A DNA stretch of 64,000 bases from JAJEFO01 sp965208685 (GCA_965208685.1 CBDBPL010000007.1:3906001-3970000); one strand, 5' to 3'; positions 24,905 to 34,415 are shown, counted from the stretch's first letter. Numbers and translations: made by a program. Notes: a model not told the origin generated them from the sequence alone.

Positions 24905-25825
24905 ATGACCCACAAGATCTTCGGCCACAAGTCGCCTGACACGGACTCGACCGGTTCGCCCATCATCTGGGCCTGGTACCTGAACGAATGCCGCAACGCC
25001 CCGGCCGAGGCGCGGGTGCTTGGCGAACCGAACGCCGAAGCCCTCTTCGTTCTCGAGCGCTGGAATCTCGACAAGCCGGAAGTCCTCGAGAGCGTGGGGC
25101 CGGGGGACAGCTGCATCGTTGTCGACACGAACAACGTGGCGGAACTGCCTGATGGCATCAACGACGCCGACTTGATCGAGGTGATTGATCACCACATGCT
25201 GCAAGGCGGTCTGAAGACCAGGACGCCGATCACCATCACCGTCCGCCCGCTGGCCTGCACGGCCACGATCATGCACGACCTGATGGGCGACGACGCCTCC
25301 AGGATGCCGCATGCGATCAAGGGCATGATGCTCTCCTGCATCCTGAGCGACACGCTTGAGTTTCGCTCGCCGACCACGACCGATGCCGACCGGGAACTGG
25401 CGGAGCGTCTTGCAGGGGAACTGGGACTCGACATTGCGGAATACGCGCAGGAAATGTTCGCAGCCAAGTCCGACGTCTCGGGCTACACTGACGCGGAATT
25501 GCTGCGCGTGGATGCCAAGGCTTACGAAGTGGACGGCATGCGCCTTCGCATCTCGGTCCTTGAAACGACGTCGCCGTCGAGCGTTCTGGATCGGAGAGCG
25601 GGCCTGATGAAGGAGATGGAGACCGTCGCCAAGGAAGACGGCGCCGACCAGGTCCTGTTTTTCCTCGTGGACATCCTGTCCGAAAAAGCCACCCTCTTCA
25701 TCACGAATGACACTGTGCGACGCATCGCCGCCAGGAGCTTCGGGGTCGAGGCCGACGGGGACCTTGCCACGCTGCCTGGGGTGGTCAGCCGCAAGAAGCA
25801 GATCATTCCGGTGCTGAAAATCTGA
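24905..25825 (+). CDS. ppaC: Manganese-dependent inorganic pyrophosphatase (DHH family)
   Basis: A 306-residue family II pyrophosphatase that hydrolyses pyrophosphate to phosphate. Metal-binding DHH-family motifs are intact: FGHKSPDTDS near the N-terminus, VVDTNN, VIDHHM, and the C-terminal SRKKQIIP substrate-binding segment. The ATG at 24905 puts FGHKSPDTD at the usual distance from the N-terminus; an in-frame ATG at 24893 is possible. It is followed by a HAD hydrolase 3 bases downstream and an EamA transporter, likely one operon. Confidence 0.93.
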   Translation: MTHKIFGHKSPDTDSTGSPIIWAWYLNECRNAPAEARVLGEPNAEALFVLERWNLDKPEVLESVGPGDSCIVVDTNNVAELPDGINDADLIEVIDHHMLQGGLKTRTPITITVRPLACTATIMHDLMGDDASRMPHAIKGMMLSCILSDTLEFRSPTTTDADRELAERLAGELGLDIAEYAQEMFAAKSDVSGYTDAELLRVDAKAYEVDGMRLRISVLETTSPSSVLDRRAGLMKEMETVAKEDGADQVLFFLVDILSEKATLFITNDTVRRIAARSFGVEADGDLATLPGVVSRKKQIIPVLKI

Positions 25826-25828
25826 GGC

Positions 25829-26701
25829 ATGGTTCGGGTAGTCGAGAGCCTGTCGGAGATTTCCGGCCGCTACGATGCGCTCTTCTGCGATCTCTGGGGA
25901 TGCGTGCATGACGGGATGCGGAGCTATCCCGAGGCCATCGATGCGCTCCGCGCCTTCCGCGCCGGCGGCGGCAGGGTCGTGCTCCTGACAAACGCTCCGC
26001 GACCGCGCGCGGGCGTGGAGCGGCAACTGAAGGGCCTTGGCGTTCCGCCCGACTGCTGGGACACGATTTCCACGAGCGGCGACAGCGCCCGGGTTGCAAT
26101 GTTCCGCGGCGCCATCGGCAACCGCGTCTGGTTCATGGGACAGGATCACGACCTGCCGTTCTTTGAACCGCCGGCGATCGTCTCCGACCCGGTCGGCGTG
26201 CGCCTTGTCGAACTCGCGGACGCGACCGGAATTGCGTGCCTCGGTCCGTTTGACGCGCATGCCGACCCGTCCGTGAACCGCCCAGAATTCCTTTTTGCCA
26301 AGCAAAAGGGGCTGAAACTTCTCTGCGCGAACCCTGACATCGTGGTCGACCGGGGCGAAATTCGCGAATGGTGTGCCGGAGCGCTTGCCCAGCTCTATGC
26401 GGAAATGGGTGGCGAGAGCCTTTATTTCGGCAAGCCGCATCCGCCGGTCTACGCCCTGGCGCGGGAACGGCTGACGCAGATCGGGGTGCAGGTGCCGGAC
26501 GAGCGGATCCTGTGCATCGGGGACGGCATCCAGACCGACATCAAGGGTGCCTTGGGCGAGGATCTTGACTCCCTCTTCGTGACTGGAGGTCTGGCGCGCG
26601 AGCAGACGGCAACCATCCGCCAGCCGGATCAGGACGCCCTCGGCGCGTTCGTTGCCGAAACCCGGCTGACACCGACATATGCCATCGGCTATCTCAGATA
26701 G
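25829..26701 (+). CDS. HAD-superfamily class IIA hydrolase (TIGR01459-like)
   Basis: A 290-residue HAD phosphatase of the NagD-like class IIA type. Motif I is LFCDLWGCVHDG (nucleophile Asp), motif II is LLTNAPRP, and the C-terminal motifs are YFGKPHPPVY and CIGDGIQTDIKGA. Alphaproteobacterial members are annotated as TIGR01459 hydrolases without known substrate; sugar phosphates or nucleotides are usual for the class. It starts 3 bases after ppaC, and its last 23 bases overlap the EamA gene, which suggests co-translation. Confidence 0.88.
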   Translation: MVRVVESLSEISGRYDALFCDLWGCVHDGMRSYPEAIDALRAFRAGGGRVVLLTNAPRPRAGVERQLKGLGVPPDCWDTISTSGDSARVAMFRGAIGNRVWFMGQDHDLPFFEPPAIVSDPVGVRLVELADATGIACLGPFDAHADPSVNRPEFLFAKQKGLKLLCANPDIVVDRGEIREWCAGALAQLYAEMGGESLYFGKPHPPVYALARERLTQIGVQVPDERILCIGDGIQTDIKGALGEDLDSLFVTGGLAREQTATIRQPDQDALGAFVAETRLTPTYAIGYLR

Positions 26702-27575
26702 GGTCGACGTCCAGGCAATTCTTGGCGGGCTGGCCTTTGCGATCATCTGGTCTTCGGCATTCACGTCAGCCAAGATAATCGTCACCAACGCGCCGCCGCT
26801 GACGGCCTCGGCGGTCCGGTTCCTGATCGCGGGCCTGATCGCCCTGGCGTTGGCCCGCATCCTCGGGCAGAGCTTCACGCTGACCCGCCAGCAATGGCAA
26901 ATGACGGTCCTTTTCGGAATCTGCCAGAACGGCCTCTACCTGGGGCTGAACTTCGTCGCCCTGCTGACGGTTGAAGCCTCCCTCGCATCCATCATTGCGT
27001 CCACGCTGCCCCTGCTGGTCGCATTGGCTGGCTGGCTGATCGCGAAAGAGACGCTGCGGCCGCTGGGCATTGCGGGGCTGATCGGCGGGATGGCGGGGGT
27101 CTTCCTGATCATGGGAACGCGGCTGACCCAAGGCGTCGATCCGGTCGGCCTTGCGCTATGCGGGATCGGGGTGCTGGCCCTGACCTTTGCAACGCTTGCG
27201 GTCAGGGGTGCATCCTCGGGCGGCAACGTCATGGTGGTCGTGGGATTCCAGATGCTGATCGGGAGCCTCGTTCTCTGGGTGCCTGCATTGGTGTTCGAGA
27301 CATGGGCCGTCAACTGGTCGGTCACTTTCGTGGCCGCGTTCCTCTACACGCTCTTCATGCCCGGACTGCTGGCGACGATGGTCTGGTTCTGGCTGGTCCG
27401 CCGCATTGGCGCCACGCGGGCCGCCACGTTCCATTTCATGAATCCTTTCCTCGGGGTGGCCATCGCTGCAGTCCTGCTGGGCGAGACAATTGGCGTCCTG
27501 GATGTCGTCGGGGTCGTGGTCATCGCGCTGGCCATTCTCGCCGTGCAGTTCTCCAAGTCGGTGACCACGACGTGA
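26679..27575 (+). CDS. EamA/DMT family transporter
   Basis: A 298-residue protein with ten predicted transmembrane segments in two EamA repeats (IIWSSAFTSAKIIV in the first, FMNPFLGVAIAAVLLGE in the second). DMT-family proteins export metabolites or amino acids. Its start lies inside the 3' end of the HAD gene. A degraded copy of its last 570 bases, roughly 80-85% identical at DNA level by eye, lies at 41160-41723. Substrate unknown. Confidence 0.88.
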   Translation: MPSAISDRVDVQAILGGLAFAIIWSSAFTSAKIIVTNAPPLTASAVRFLIAGLIALALARILGQSFTLTRQQWQMTVLFGICQNGLYLGLNFVALLTVEASLASIIASTLPLLVALAGWLIAKETLRPLGIAGLIGGMAGVFLIMGTRLTQGVDPVGLALCGIGVLALTFATLAVRGASSGGNVMVVVGFQMLIGSLVLWVPALVFETWAVNWSVTFVAAFLYTLFMPGLLATMVWFWLVRRIGATRAATFHFMNPFLGVAIAAVLLGETIGVLDVVGVVVIALAILAVQFSKSVTTT

Positions 27576-28393
27576 CACCCTTCGGCAGGGCGCGTCTCGC
27601 GATCACGGCACAGGCTGCGCGCCTTGCGCGAGCGTGCCCTGATCGGGCCACCCGCTTCCTCGTTCGCAAGCGCGGTCCGTGGCACGGTCGGCCGCAGCCG
27701 GCGGCCGGACGCCGTCCGCGCCGGATCAGCCTACCGGCCCGAGGCTGCTTGGAAATGGCTGCCGGGAAAGGGAAACGGCGGAAGCCGGGTTCCGGCTTCC
27801 CGCATTGTCCCCGAAATCCGGCAATCCGTGCACGAAACAATGCGGGAAAAAACCTGCCGCCCGGACCGGATTAATTCAGAAAGCTACACGAGCTATCCGA
27901 TCCTGATCTTCAACGAAGTGCCGGGGCTCGAAGTTCGCCTGATTGATCGACCCGGCGAATCCTGTCACGGCATCGGCGAGATCTCGCGATGCCCGACCGG
28001 GGTCGCAGTCTCGAACGCACTGTTCAATGGTGCCGGCGGAAGGGTTCGACGGTTCCCGCTGACATCTGATCGGGTGAAGGCTGCGATCGACTCCCGAGAC
28101 GGACTGCAAACTCTCCGAGCCGCTGTTCTTGTATGCGACGTGCAGGCGGATGCGTAGCAGAAACTGACTAGGCGACCACGTGTAATTGTCTTGGTCCACT
28201 CACCGAACACATGAGAGGATGAAATAGCATCAAGAAGGCCTTGGAAGGCCGATGGTGCATTGCGTTGCGCGTCGACGCCGGGGAGCTTGCGCCGACATCT
28301 GCGACGACAATGGAGGAGTTCAGTTCAGGACGCGGCCTCGAACGATGAAGCACACTTCTGGGGCGGCGCTGCTGGCAATGGAGGAGATTCAAC
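27576..28393. other. 818-bp region with one gene remnant
   Basis: Holds no intact gene. The middle (27876-28097) encodes a remnant of a xanthine-dehydrogenase-family molybdopterin subunit, listed separately. The flanks show no recognisable coding sequence; the last 200 bases should contain the promoter of the PQQ dehydrogenase, and GGAG/GAG sites precede its ATG. Confidence 0.45.
27876..28097 (+). pseudogene. C-terminal remnant of a xanthine dehydrogenase-family molybdopterin subunit
   Basis: About 74 codons in one frame read YPILIFNEVPGLEVRLIDRP, then a Gly/Glu segment GIGEISRCPTGVAVSNALF and FPLTSDRVKAAID. This follows the end of nicotinate/isoquinoline dehydrogenase-type large subunits, where the GxGE glutamate is the catalytic base. 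The expected GTGE appears as GIGE. The preceding 650 residues are missing, so this is a deletion scar. The match was made by eye and is moderately sure. Confidence 0.6.
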
Positions 28394-30139
28394 ATGCTCA
28401 TCAACCAACGGAAAGGAATCTTATTCTTGACGGCGATTGCCTTGAGCCTGCCCACGCAGGCGGTCGTCGCACAGGACAACCCAATCGACAATGTCACACC
28501 CGTGACCGACGAAATGCTCCTGAACCCGCCGGACGGCGACTGGTTGATGTGGCGGCGGACATACGACGGTTGGGGCTACAGCCCGCTCGACCAGATCAAC
28601 AAGGAAAACGTCGGCGACCTCAAGCTGGCCTGGTCCTGGGCGATGACGCCCGGGCGCACACAGGAAACCCCCCTGGCCCACGACGGGATCGTGTACGTCC
28701 AGAATTCCGACGCCGTGATCCAGGCCCTCGACGGGGCCACCGGCGATCTCATCTGGGAGTACGAGTACGATCTGCCGGATGACGCCGCAATCAGGGGGGT
28801 GCGGAACAAGGCGATCTACGACGACAAGCTGATCATCGCGACCCGTCACGCCCATCTGTTCGCGCTCGACACGAAGACCGGCGACCTGATCTGGGACAAG
28901 ACGGTCGCAAACTACAGGCATGGTTTCGGCTTTTCCAGCGGACCGATCGTCGCCAATGGCGTGATCATCCAGGGCATGACGGGCTGCAGCAGGGCACAGC
29001 CGGGCGGTTGCTTCTTCACCGGGCATGACGTCAACACCGGCGAGGAGCTGTGGCGCGTCCATACCATCGCCCGCGGCGACACGCCCGAGGGCAACAGCTG
29101 GAACGGTGTTCCGCTGGAGAGCCGCCACGGTGCTTCGGCCTGGATGGCGGGATCCTACGATCCCGAGCAGAACCTGTTCTTCGCAGGCGTCGGCCAGGTC
29201 TATCCGTGGAACATCGAGATGGCTGGGCTGGTGCCTCCCAGCTCGGATCCCGGAGTCACCAACGAGGCGCTCTATACCAACGCGACACTCGCCATCGACG
29301 CGAACAGCGGCGAGTTGAAATGGTACTTCCAGCATCTCGAGACCGACTCGCTTGACCTCGACTACGTCTTCGAGCGCATGTTGATCGACCTGCCGGTCGA
29401 CGGCGAGGAGCGCAAGATGACGGTGACGGTCGGCAAGATCGGCATCATCGAGGCGCTCGACCGGTTCACCGGCGAATACCTTTGGGATGTCGAGACCGTG
29501 CCGCAGAACGTCGTGCTCTCGATTGATCAGGACACCGGCGAGAAGACCATCAACCCCGACGTGATCCCGGTGATCGGCGAGACCACCTTCAACTGCCCGG
29601 CCGACCCGGGCGGCAAGTCCTGGCAGGCCACGGCCTACAGTCCGCGGACGCAGGCACTTTACCTGCCACTGGTGGAATTCTGCTCGAACACCACGGTCAA
29701 CCCGCTCGATCCGGGCGAGATCTATACCGGGGGCGGTCGCCAGACCTACTCTCGCGTGCCGGTCCCTGACAGCGACGGCAACATCGGCCGCGTTGACGCC
29801 ATCAACCTGAACGACCGTTCGACAATGTGGTCCTACCGCCAGCGTCCTCCAGTCACCAGTTCGACCCTGCCGACCGGCGGCGGGCTGGTCTTCGTCGGCA
29901 GCCTGGACCGCAAGTTCATGGCTTTCGACGACGAGACCGGCGAAAAGCTTTGGGAGAGCGGAAGGCTGACCAATTCGCTCGAGTCCTTCCCAATCACGTA
30001 CACCGCCAATGGCAAGCAATACGTCGCGATCACCGCGAACTTCGCGTCGGGTCTCGGTCGCCTCGCGTCACTGACGCCGGAGGTGCGGCTGCCGTCGAAC
30101 GATCCGATCGCGTTGTACGTCTTCGCGCTTCCCGACTGA
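28394..30139 (+). CDS. PQQ-dependent alcohol dehydrogenase (quinoprotein)
   Basis: A 581-residue periplasmic quinoprotein with a signal peptide (residues 1-26, ending AVVAQ) and eight-bladed propeller W-motifs (ALDGATGDLIWEY, ALDTKTGDLIWDK, AFDDETGEKLWE). N-terminal WLMWRRTYDGWGYSPLDQI is the usual ADH opening. It oxidises an alcohol to aldehyde and passes electrons to cytochrome c. In the metal site the catalytic Asp and a second Asp two residues on are present (D321-L-D323 in SLDLDYVFE), the pattern of lanthanide-dependent enzymes. The vicinal Cys-Cys ring is absent; Cys198 and Cys206 are separated (GCSRAQPGGCF). No heme motif, so cytochromes nearby (34416-35342, 39573-39968) may be partners. 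Confidence 0.9.
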   Translation: MLINQRKGILFLTAIALSLPTQAVVAQDNPIDNVTPVTDEMLLNPPDGDWLMWRRTYDGWGYSPLDQINKENVGDLKLAWSWAMTPGRTQETPLAHDGIVYVQNSDAVIQALDGATGDLIWEYEYDLPDDAAIRGVRNKAIYDDKLIIATRHAHLFALDTKTGDLIWDKTVANYRHGFGFSSGPIVANGVIIQGMTGCSRAQPGGCFFTGHDVNTGEELWRVHTIARGDTPEGNSWNGVPLESRHGASAWMAGSYDPEQNLFFAGVGQVYPWNIEMAGLVPPSSDPGVTNEALYTNATLAIDANSGELKWYFQHLETDSLDLDYVFERMLIDLPVDGEERKMTVTVGKIGIIEALDRFTGEYLWDVETVPQNVVLSIDQDTGEKTINPDVIPVIGETTFNCPADPGGKSWQATAYSPRTQALYLPLVEFCSNTTVNPLDPGEIYTGGGRQTYSRVPVPDSDGNIGRVDAINLNDRSTMWSYRQRPPVTSSTLPTGGGLVFVGSLDRKFMAFDDETGEKLWESGRLTNSLESFPITYTANGKQYVAITANFASGLGRLASLTPEVRLPSNDPIALYVFALPD

Positions 30140-30164
30140 TTGACAAAGCGCTTCTCGAAACTCG

Positions 30165-30199
30165 GCCGGGCGGATATGGTAGTCTCCAATCCGCCCGGC
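30165..30199 (+). promoter_or_regulatory. Strong hairpin between the PQQ dehydrogenase and its binding-protein gene
   Basis: A perfect 11-bp inverted repeat, GCCGGGCGGAT at 30165-30175 and ATCCGCCCGGC at 30189-30199, with a 13-base loop. No run of T follows, so it is not a standard terminator; a 3'-end stabiliser or attenuator that lowers downstream expression is likelier. Confidence 0.6.
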
Positions 30200-30218
30200 A
30201 CGCTTGAGAGGTCCGGAC

Positions 30219-31079
30219 TTGCCTGCCCTGTTCACGTTTCCGTGCAATGCCAGCCGGTTTCTGGCGCTGGCGGTCTTGTTGGCCGGATTGTCGCCCCAAC
30301 CGGGTTCGGCTGAAGAGCCGGAGTTCTATTTCAAGCCATACGCCCCAAACCACTGGACCTTCGGCCGGCGTCTCGACGAGTCCCGGCTTCGATACTGCGT
30401 GGACCGGCGCGATCCCGACTGGGAAGTGGCCGCCGCCATCGCTGACGCCGTCGCCTCGGCCCTGCTGCTTGAACCGCAGCAATACCTGGTGGACAGGAAC
30501 TTCGTCGCCGAAGACATCACCAAGGTCTACGCGCTTCTGGTGGAGCATTGCGACATGCATCTGGGCTTCAAGCTGATCCCCGGCGGTTATGCCCAATGGG
30601 CCACATTGACCCGGCCCTACTATGAGGCCGAGTACGTCTTTGTCACGAACGGCCCGGACGTCGGCTCGCTGGGCGATCTTCCACCCGGGCGGCCGATCGG
30701 GGCGACGCTGGGCACTTCGGCACACGTGCGGCTGGTGTCATACGTTTCCGCGCTGCCGGCACGGGACCGCTGGCCAGTGCACCCCAAGGGCACGAACGAT
30801 CTGGCGCTGGAGTCGCTGCTGGACGGTTCGGCGGACTTGGCCCTGGTCTGGGCTCCGACGCTTTGGGCCAAGCAACGTACGGAGCCTGCATTTTCCGGGC
30901 TGCGCGGGATTGATCCAAGACCTTTGCCCCCCACGGCTCTTGGCGTCGGTGCGATGATGCTTAGGGACGAGACGTTTCTGCGCACCGCCGTGGACGAGGC
31001 GATCGACGCACTGATTGCTGATGGGACGATTTCGGCCATTCTTGACGGCTACCGGTTCCCCGCGACGGCGAAACGCTGA
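30219..31079 (+). CDS. Quinoprotein-associated periplasmic binding protein (MoxJ-like)
   Basis: A 286-residue secreted protein of the solute-binding family 3 fold, with signal peptide (SRFLALAVLLAGLSPQPGSA) and mature start EEPEFYFKPY. Proteins of this kind sit next to PQQ alcohol dehydrogenases (MoxJ/XoxJ-like) and are thought to help maturation or activation of the quinoprotein rather than import. The preferred start is TTG at 30219, with GAGAGG seven bases upstream; TTG at 30204 is an alternative. Its stop overlaps the ABC ATPase start (TGATG). Confidence 0.75.
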   Translation: MPALFTFPCNASRFLALAVLLAGLSPQPGSAEEPEFYFKPYAPNHWTFGRRLDESRLRYCVDRRDPDWEVAAAIADAVASALLLEPQQYLVDRNFVAEDITKVYALLVEHCDMHLGFKLIPGGYAQWATLTRPYYEAEYVFVTNGPDVGSLGDLPPGRPIGATLGTSAHVRLVSYVSALPARDRWPVHPKGTNDLALESLLDGSADLALVWAPTLWAKQRTEPAFSGLRGIDPRPLPPTALGVGAMMLRDETFLRTAVDEAIDALIADGTISAILDGYRFPATAKR

Positions 31080-32074
31080 TGTCACGCGCGCCAAACCCTG
31101 AGCCTGCCATTCGTGTCGATGCGGTTTCCAAACGCTACGGGCGCACCCTGGCGCTGGACGCGGTCAGCTTCGACGTCGACGAAAGGGAGGTCTTCGCCCT
31201 GCTTGGGCCAAACGGTGCGGGCAAGACGACGCTCATGCACATCCTTTGCACTCTCCTGCGCCCCGACAGCGGCGCTGCGCTGATCTGCGGTCGCGATGTC
31301 GTCAAGCAGTCGCTTGCCGCCCGCCGCCGTCTTGGCCTCGTGTTCCAGGAGCCCAGCCTCGACGATCGACTGACGGTACGCGAGAACCTTGACTTGCACG
31401 GGCTGGTCTTTGGCGTGCCTCGAAAGCTGCGGCGACAACGCATCCACGAAATGCTGGCGCTGGTGGAACTGACCGACTGGGCCGACAAGCCGGTCCGGAT
31501 GCTGTCGTCAGGAATGAAGCGCCGGCTGGAGATTGCCCGCGCCCTGATCCACGACGCCGAGATCCTGCTGCTCGACGAACCGACGGTCGGCCTCGACGCC
31601 CAGTCCCGCGACCGCATCTGGTCCTACATCCGCCGACTGGGGATCGAACGCCAGATCACCGTGCTCGTGACCACGCATTACATCGAGGAAGTCGAGGGCT
31701 GTGACCGCGCCTGCATCGTGGATCACGGCAAGGTCCTGGCACTTGGCACTCCAGAGGCGCTGAAGCGGGCACATGGTCAGCAGATACTGCGCATCGCACC
31801 CAGGTCGGAGGAAGATCGTCGGGAAATACTCAGCCGCCATGCAGACCGCCTTGTAAGCGAAGCGAACGACACCATCCTGCTTGCTTCAGACGACACGTTC
31901 GCCGAAACCCTCTTTGCGGATTACGGCAGCCGCGTTCGCTCTCTCGCAGTTGAGCGTCCGAGCCTCGCGACGGTATTTCTGTCTCTGACCGGCCGAGAGA
32001 TTCGCGACCAAGCCGCCGGTGCCCGCGAACGCACCTTCGCTTTCGGGAAGCGTGGCGGGGAGCACACGAGATGA
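31079..32074 (+). CDS. ABC-2 type transporter ATP-binding protein
   Basis: A 331-residue ABC ATPase of the DrrA/CcmA type: Walker A GPNGAGKTT near residue 45, Q-loop LVFQEPSLDDRLT, signature LSSGMKRRLEIARAL, Walker B EILLLDEPTVGLD and H-loop VTTHYIEE, plus a C-terminal regulatory extension. It pairs with the permease that overlaps its stop codon by ATGA. Such ATPases accompany PQQ alcohol dehydrogenase systems; the cargo is unknown. Confidence 0.9.
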   Translation: MSRAPNPEPAIRVDAVSKRYGRTLALDAVSFDVDEREVFALLGPNGAGKTTLMHILCTLLRPDSGAALICGRDVVKQSLAARRRLGLVFQEPSLDDRLTVRENLDLHGLVFGVPRKLRRQRIHEMLALVELTDWADKPVRMLSSGMKRRLEIARALIHDAEILLLDEPTVGLDAQSRDRIWSYIRRLGIERQITVLVTTHYIEEVEGCDRACIVDHGKVLALGTPEALKRAHGQQILRIAPRSEEDRREILSRHADRLVSEANDTILLASDDTFAETLFADYGSRVRSLAVERPSLATVFLSLTGREIRDQAAGARERTFAFGKRGGEHTR

Positions 32075-32925
32075 CCTCCGGAAAGACCGCTGACGTCGAG
32101 CCCGCCGGCGGCCGGCCGTGGTTCCTGGTCGAGCTCGGCGGCCTTTACGGCCTTTGGCTGCGCGAGGTGAAACGCTCCTTGCGAGATCGCGGCCAGCTGA
32201 TCGGCGGCGTCAGCCGGCCCATTCTGTGGGTGTTGATCCTCGGCATCGGCCTCAATCCCTATTTTCGGGGCGAGGTGTACGGCGAGGTGAGCTTCGTCGT
32301 GCCCTTCACATATCTGCAGTTCATCTTTCCCGCCGTCGTGGCTCTCAACATCATGTACACGTCGGTCCAGTCGGCCGTTTCGGTGATCTGGGACCGCGAG
32401 TTCGGTTTCCTGCGCGAGGTGCTGGTCTCGCCGATGTCACGCGGCTCGGTGCTGTTGGGCAAGGTGTTGGGTGGCGCAACGGTGGCGGTTGTTCATGGCT
32501 GCCTGGTTCTGCTTCTGGCCCGCTTCGCCGACGTGCCGCTGACCTGGCTCGACGTGGTGAATGCGCTTGGCCTGATGGCCATGCTCGCCTTCGCGCTGAC
32601 CTCGCTGGGCGTTGTGATCGCCAATCGCGTCCGCAGCTTCGCGGGCTTTGGCGTCTTCTCGAACGCGGTCATCCTGCCGCTGTACTTTACGTCCAGCTCG
32701 ATCTTTCCCCTCGATCCGGCCTTGACGCAGGCGCAGACCCGCGTCGTCTACCCCGAATGGCTGGTCACCCTCGTTCAGTACAATCCGCTGACATATGCGG
32801 TGGACGCGCTGCGCGGCGCGTTGATTGACTACAACCAGTTCGATCCCCGGCTCGGCATCGCGATCATGCTGCTTTCCGGAGCGGTCCTGTTCGCGATTGC
32901 GCTGTTCGACTTCCGCAAGACATGA
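32071..32925 (+). CDS. ABC-2 type transporter permease
   Basis: A 284-residue membrane protein with six hydrophobic segments and the ABC-2 motif around YNPLTYAVDALRG near the C-terminus. It shares four bases (ATGA) with both the ATPase upstream and the binding-protein gene downstream. ABC-2 proteins are exporters or membrane-remodelling transporters, so this is probably an efflux or assembly pump of the quinoprotein locus. Confidence 0.88.
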   Translation: MTSGKTADVEPAGGRPWFLVELGGLYGLWLREVKRSLRDRGQLIGGVSRPILWVLILGIGLNPYFRGEVYGEVSFVVPFTYLQFIFPAVVALNIMYTSVQSAVSVIWDREFGFLREVLVSPMSRGSVLLGKVLGGATVAVVHGCLVLLLARFADVPLTWLDVVNALGLMAMLAFALTSLGVVIANRVRSFAGFGVFSNAVILPLYFTSSSIFPLDPALTQAQTRVVYPEWLVTLVQYNPLTYAVDALRGALIDYNQFDPRLGIAIMLLSGAVLFAIALFDFRKT

Positions 32926-33750
32926 GTGGGCAGATCATGCTCACCCTGCGCCGACTTGCGGGCGACATCGGCGGGCTCCTCCTGGTCATCGGCCTGATGC
33001 TGCTGGTCTCGTTTCTGCCTCCCGACACTTCGCTTCGCGAAGTCGAGGCGAACAATGCAATCCGGGCCTGCATTCCCAGGGACTATCCGCCGCTGGTCAC
33101 CGGAGATCCCCACCGACCCGGGATAGATGTCGAATTGCTTGAGGCCATCAAGGACCACATCGGCGTCCGGCTGCTGCTCAATCCGGTCGATGCCATGGGC
33201 CGAGACTTCAATCCGCGCAACTGGGGCATAAGCCGCGCCCACTGCCAGGTTGCTGGCCGGGGGCGTTGTGGACTCGGCGCTGACGCGGTCGTTTCTGGAC
33301 ACGGGCCCGCCCTATGCCGAAACCGGCTGGGCCGTCATCGCGCCCGCGCCGCTGGAGGACATCGGCGATCTCAGCCTGGGGGCGTTGACCCTTGTGTCCG
33401 GTCTCGACCGCATCGAGCTGTCAAGTTACCTGAGGCGCCGGAACGTCACCGTTCGTGTCATGCGCAACGCCGACCTGCTTGTCGAAGGCATCTCCAGCGG
33501 CGCTCTCGCGGGCGGCATAACGGAGGAACTCCTGGCCGACGGGCTGGCGGCGGAGACGGGCTGGTGGGCAGCGCCGTTGCCGGACGAACTCGCACGCTAC
33601 AATCTGGTCATCGGCCTTTGGAAGGGCGATCTCACGCTGAAGCGCAAGATCGCCGAGGCACTCGAAAAGATGAGGGACGACGGCACACTGGCAGCCATCC
33701 TGGGCAGATATGGTGTGACCTCGGCGGGCCTGGATGGTCGCGGCGCGTAG
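32922..33750 (+). pseudogene. Second quinoprotein-associated binding protein, frameshifted
   Basis: The first frame (from the ATGA overlap at 32922) gives a membrane-anchored N-terminus and the start of a solute-binding domain (NAIRACIPRDYPPLVTG, GIDVELLEAIKDHIGVRL) up to SRAHCQ. Similarity continues one base later in another frame from LAGGVVDSALTRSF to the stop at 33750 (DGTLAAILGRYGV, matching the end of the binding protein at 30219). A single inserted T near 33248-33252 explains the shift. Either a real lesion or a sequence error; without it the protein would have about 275 residues. Confidence 0.75.
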
Positions 33751-33757
33751 TCGTTGC

Positions 33758-34366
33758 CTACTCCCCGATAACGACGCGCGCCAGGAAGGCATGGGTCGGA
33801 CCCAGGTGCCGGTGAAACACGCCGAACGCCACCGCCGCGACCAACGCCGCCGTCAGGATCCACTGAAACCGCCGAGAAACACGGATGCCGAATGCGTCGA
33901 GGATCAGCCCGCCGGTGAGCGGCGGGACCGGGATCAGGCTCAGCAAGGCAAACCAGATCGTCAGGCTGGCGGCGGCGTGAAGGAAGGCCGCCGTGCTCAA
34001 GCCTGCCGAGTATGGCAACATTGTCAGGGCCGGCCGGACTAGGGCATCGAGAATCGCGGCGGCGACAAGCAAGCCAATGAAACCGGTCAGGATGACGATA
34101 ACGATGCCGATCCGGCCGACACGCATTTCCCGGACGTCAACCGCAACCTGCTTCGTCCAACCCAATCCGAACACGATCAGGCTGAACGCTCCGACAAGAT
34201 CCACGTGGTTCGTCGGAACGAAGGTCAGGCGGCCATCGTGCTTGGGCCCCTTGTCGTCAAGCAGGACCGCCGCCGCCGCGACGAGGCCGCCATGCAGGCC
34301 GGCAAGCAGCAACAGCGCCACGACACGAAAGCCGACCATCTGAAGCGAGATGTCCGACGGCCCCAT
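33758..34366 (-). CDS. Membrane protein, degenerate site-2-protease (M50) homologue
   Basis: A 202-residue protein with about five transmembrane segments. The layout recalls compact M50 metalloproteases: GRLTFVPTNHVDLVGAF corresponds to their GRLTLNPxxHIDPxGT, GWTKQVAVD to GWAKPVPVN, and LIPVPPLTGGLIL to the NLLPIPPLDGGRIL motif. But the HExxH site reads HGGLV and the DGG aspartate is threonine, so the zinc site is lost. It would be a pseudo-protease with an unknown membrane role. It is convergent with the PQQ/ABC operon, 8 bases between stops. Confidence 0.6.
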   Translation of the reverse strand: MGPSDISLQMVGFRVVALLLLAGLHGGLVAAAAVLLDDKGPKHDGRLTFVPTNHVDLVGAFSLIVFGLGWTKQVAVDVREMRVGRIGIVIVILTGFIGLLVAAAILDALVRPALTMLPYSAGLSTAAFLHAAASLTIWFALLSLIPVPPLTGGLILDAFGIRVSRRFQWILTAALVAAVAFGVFHRHLGPTHAFLARVVIGE

Positions 34367-34415
34367 CAACAGGCTCCGGCCAGACGCGGGACGCCTTTCA
34401 CATGAAGCCGGCGCG

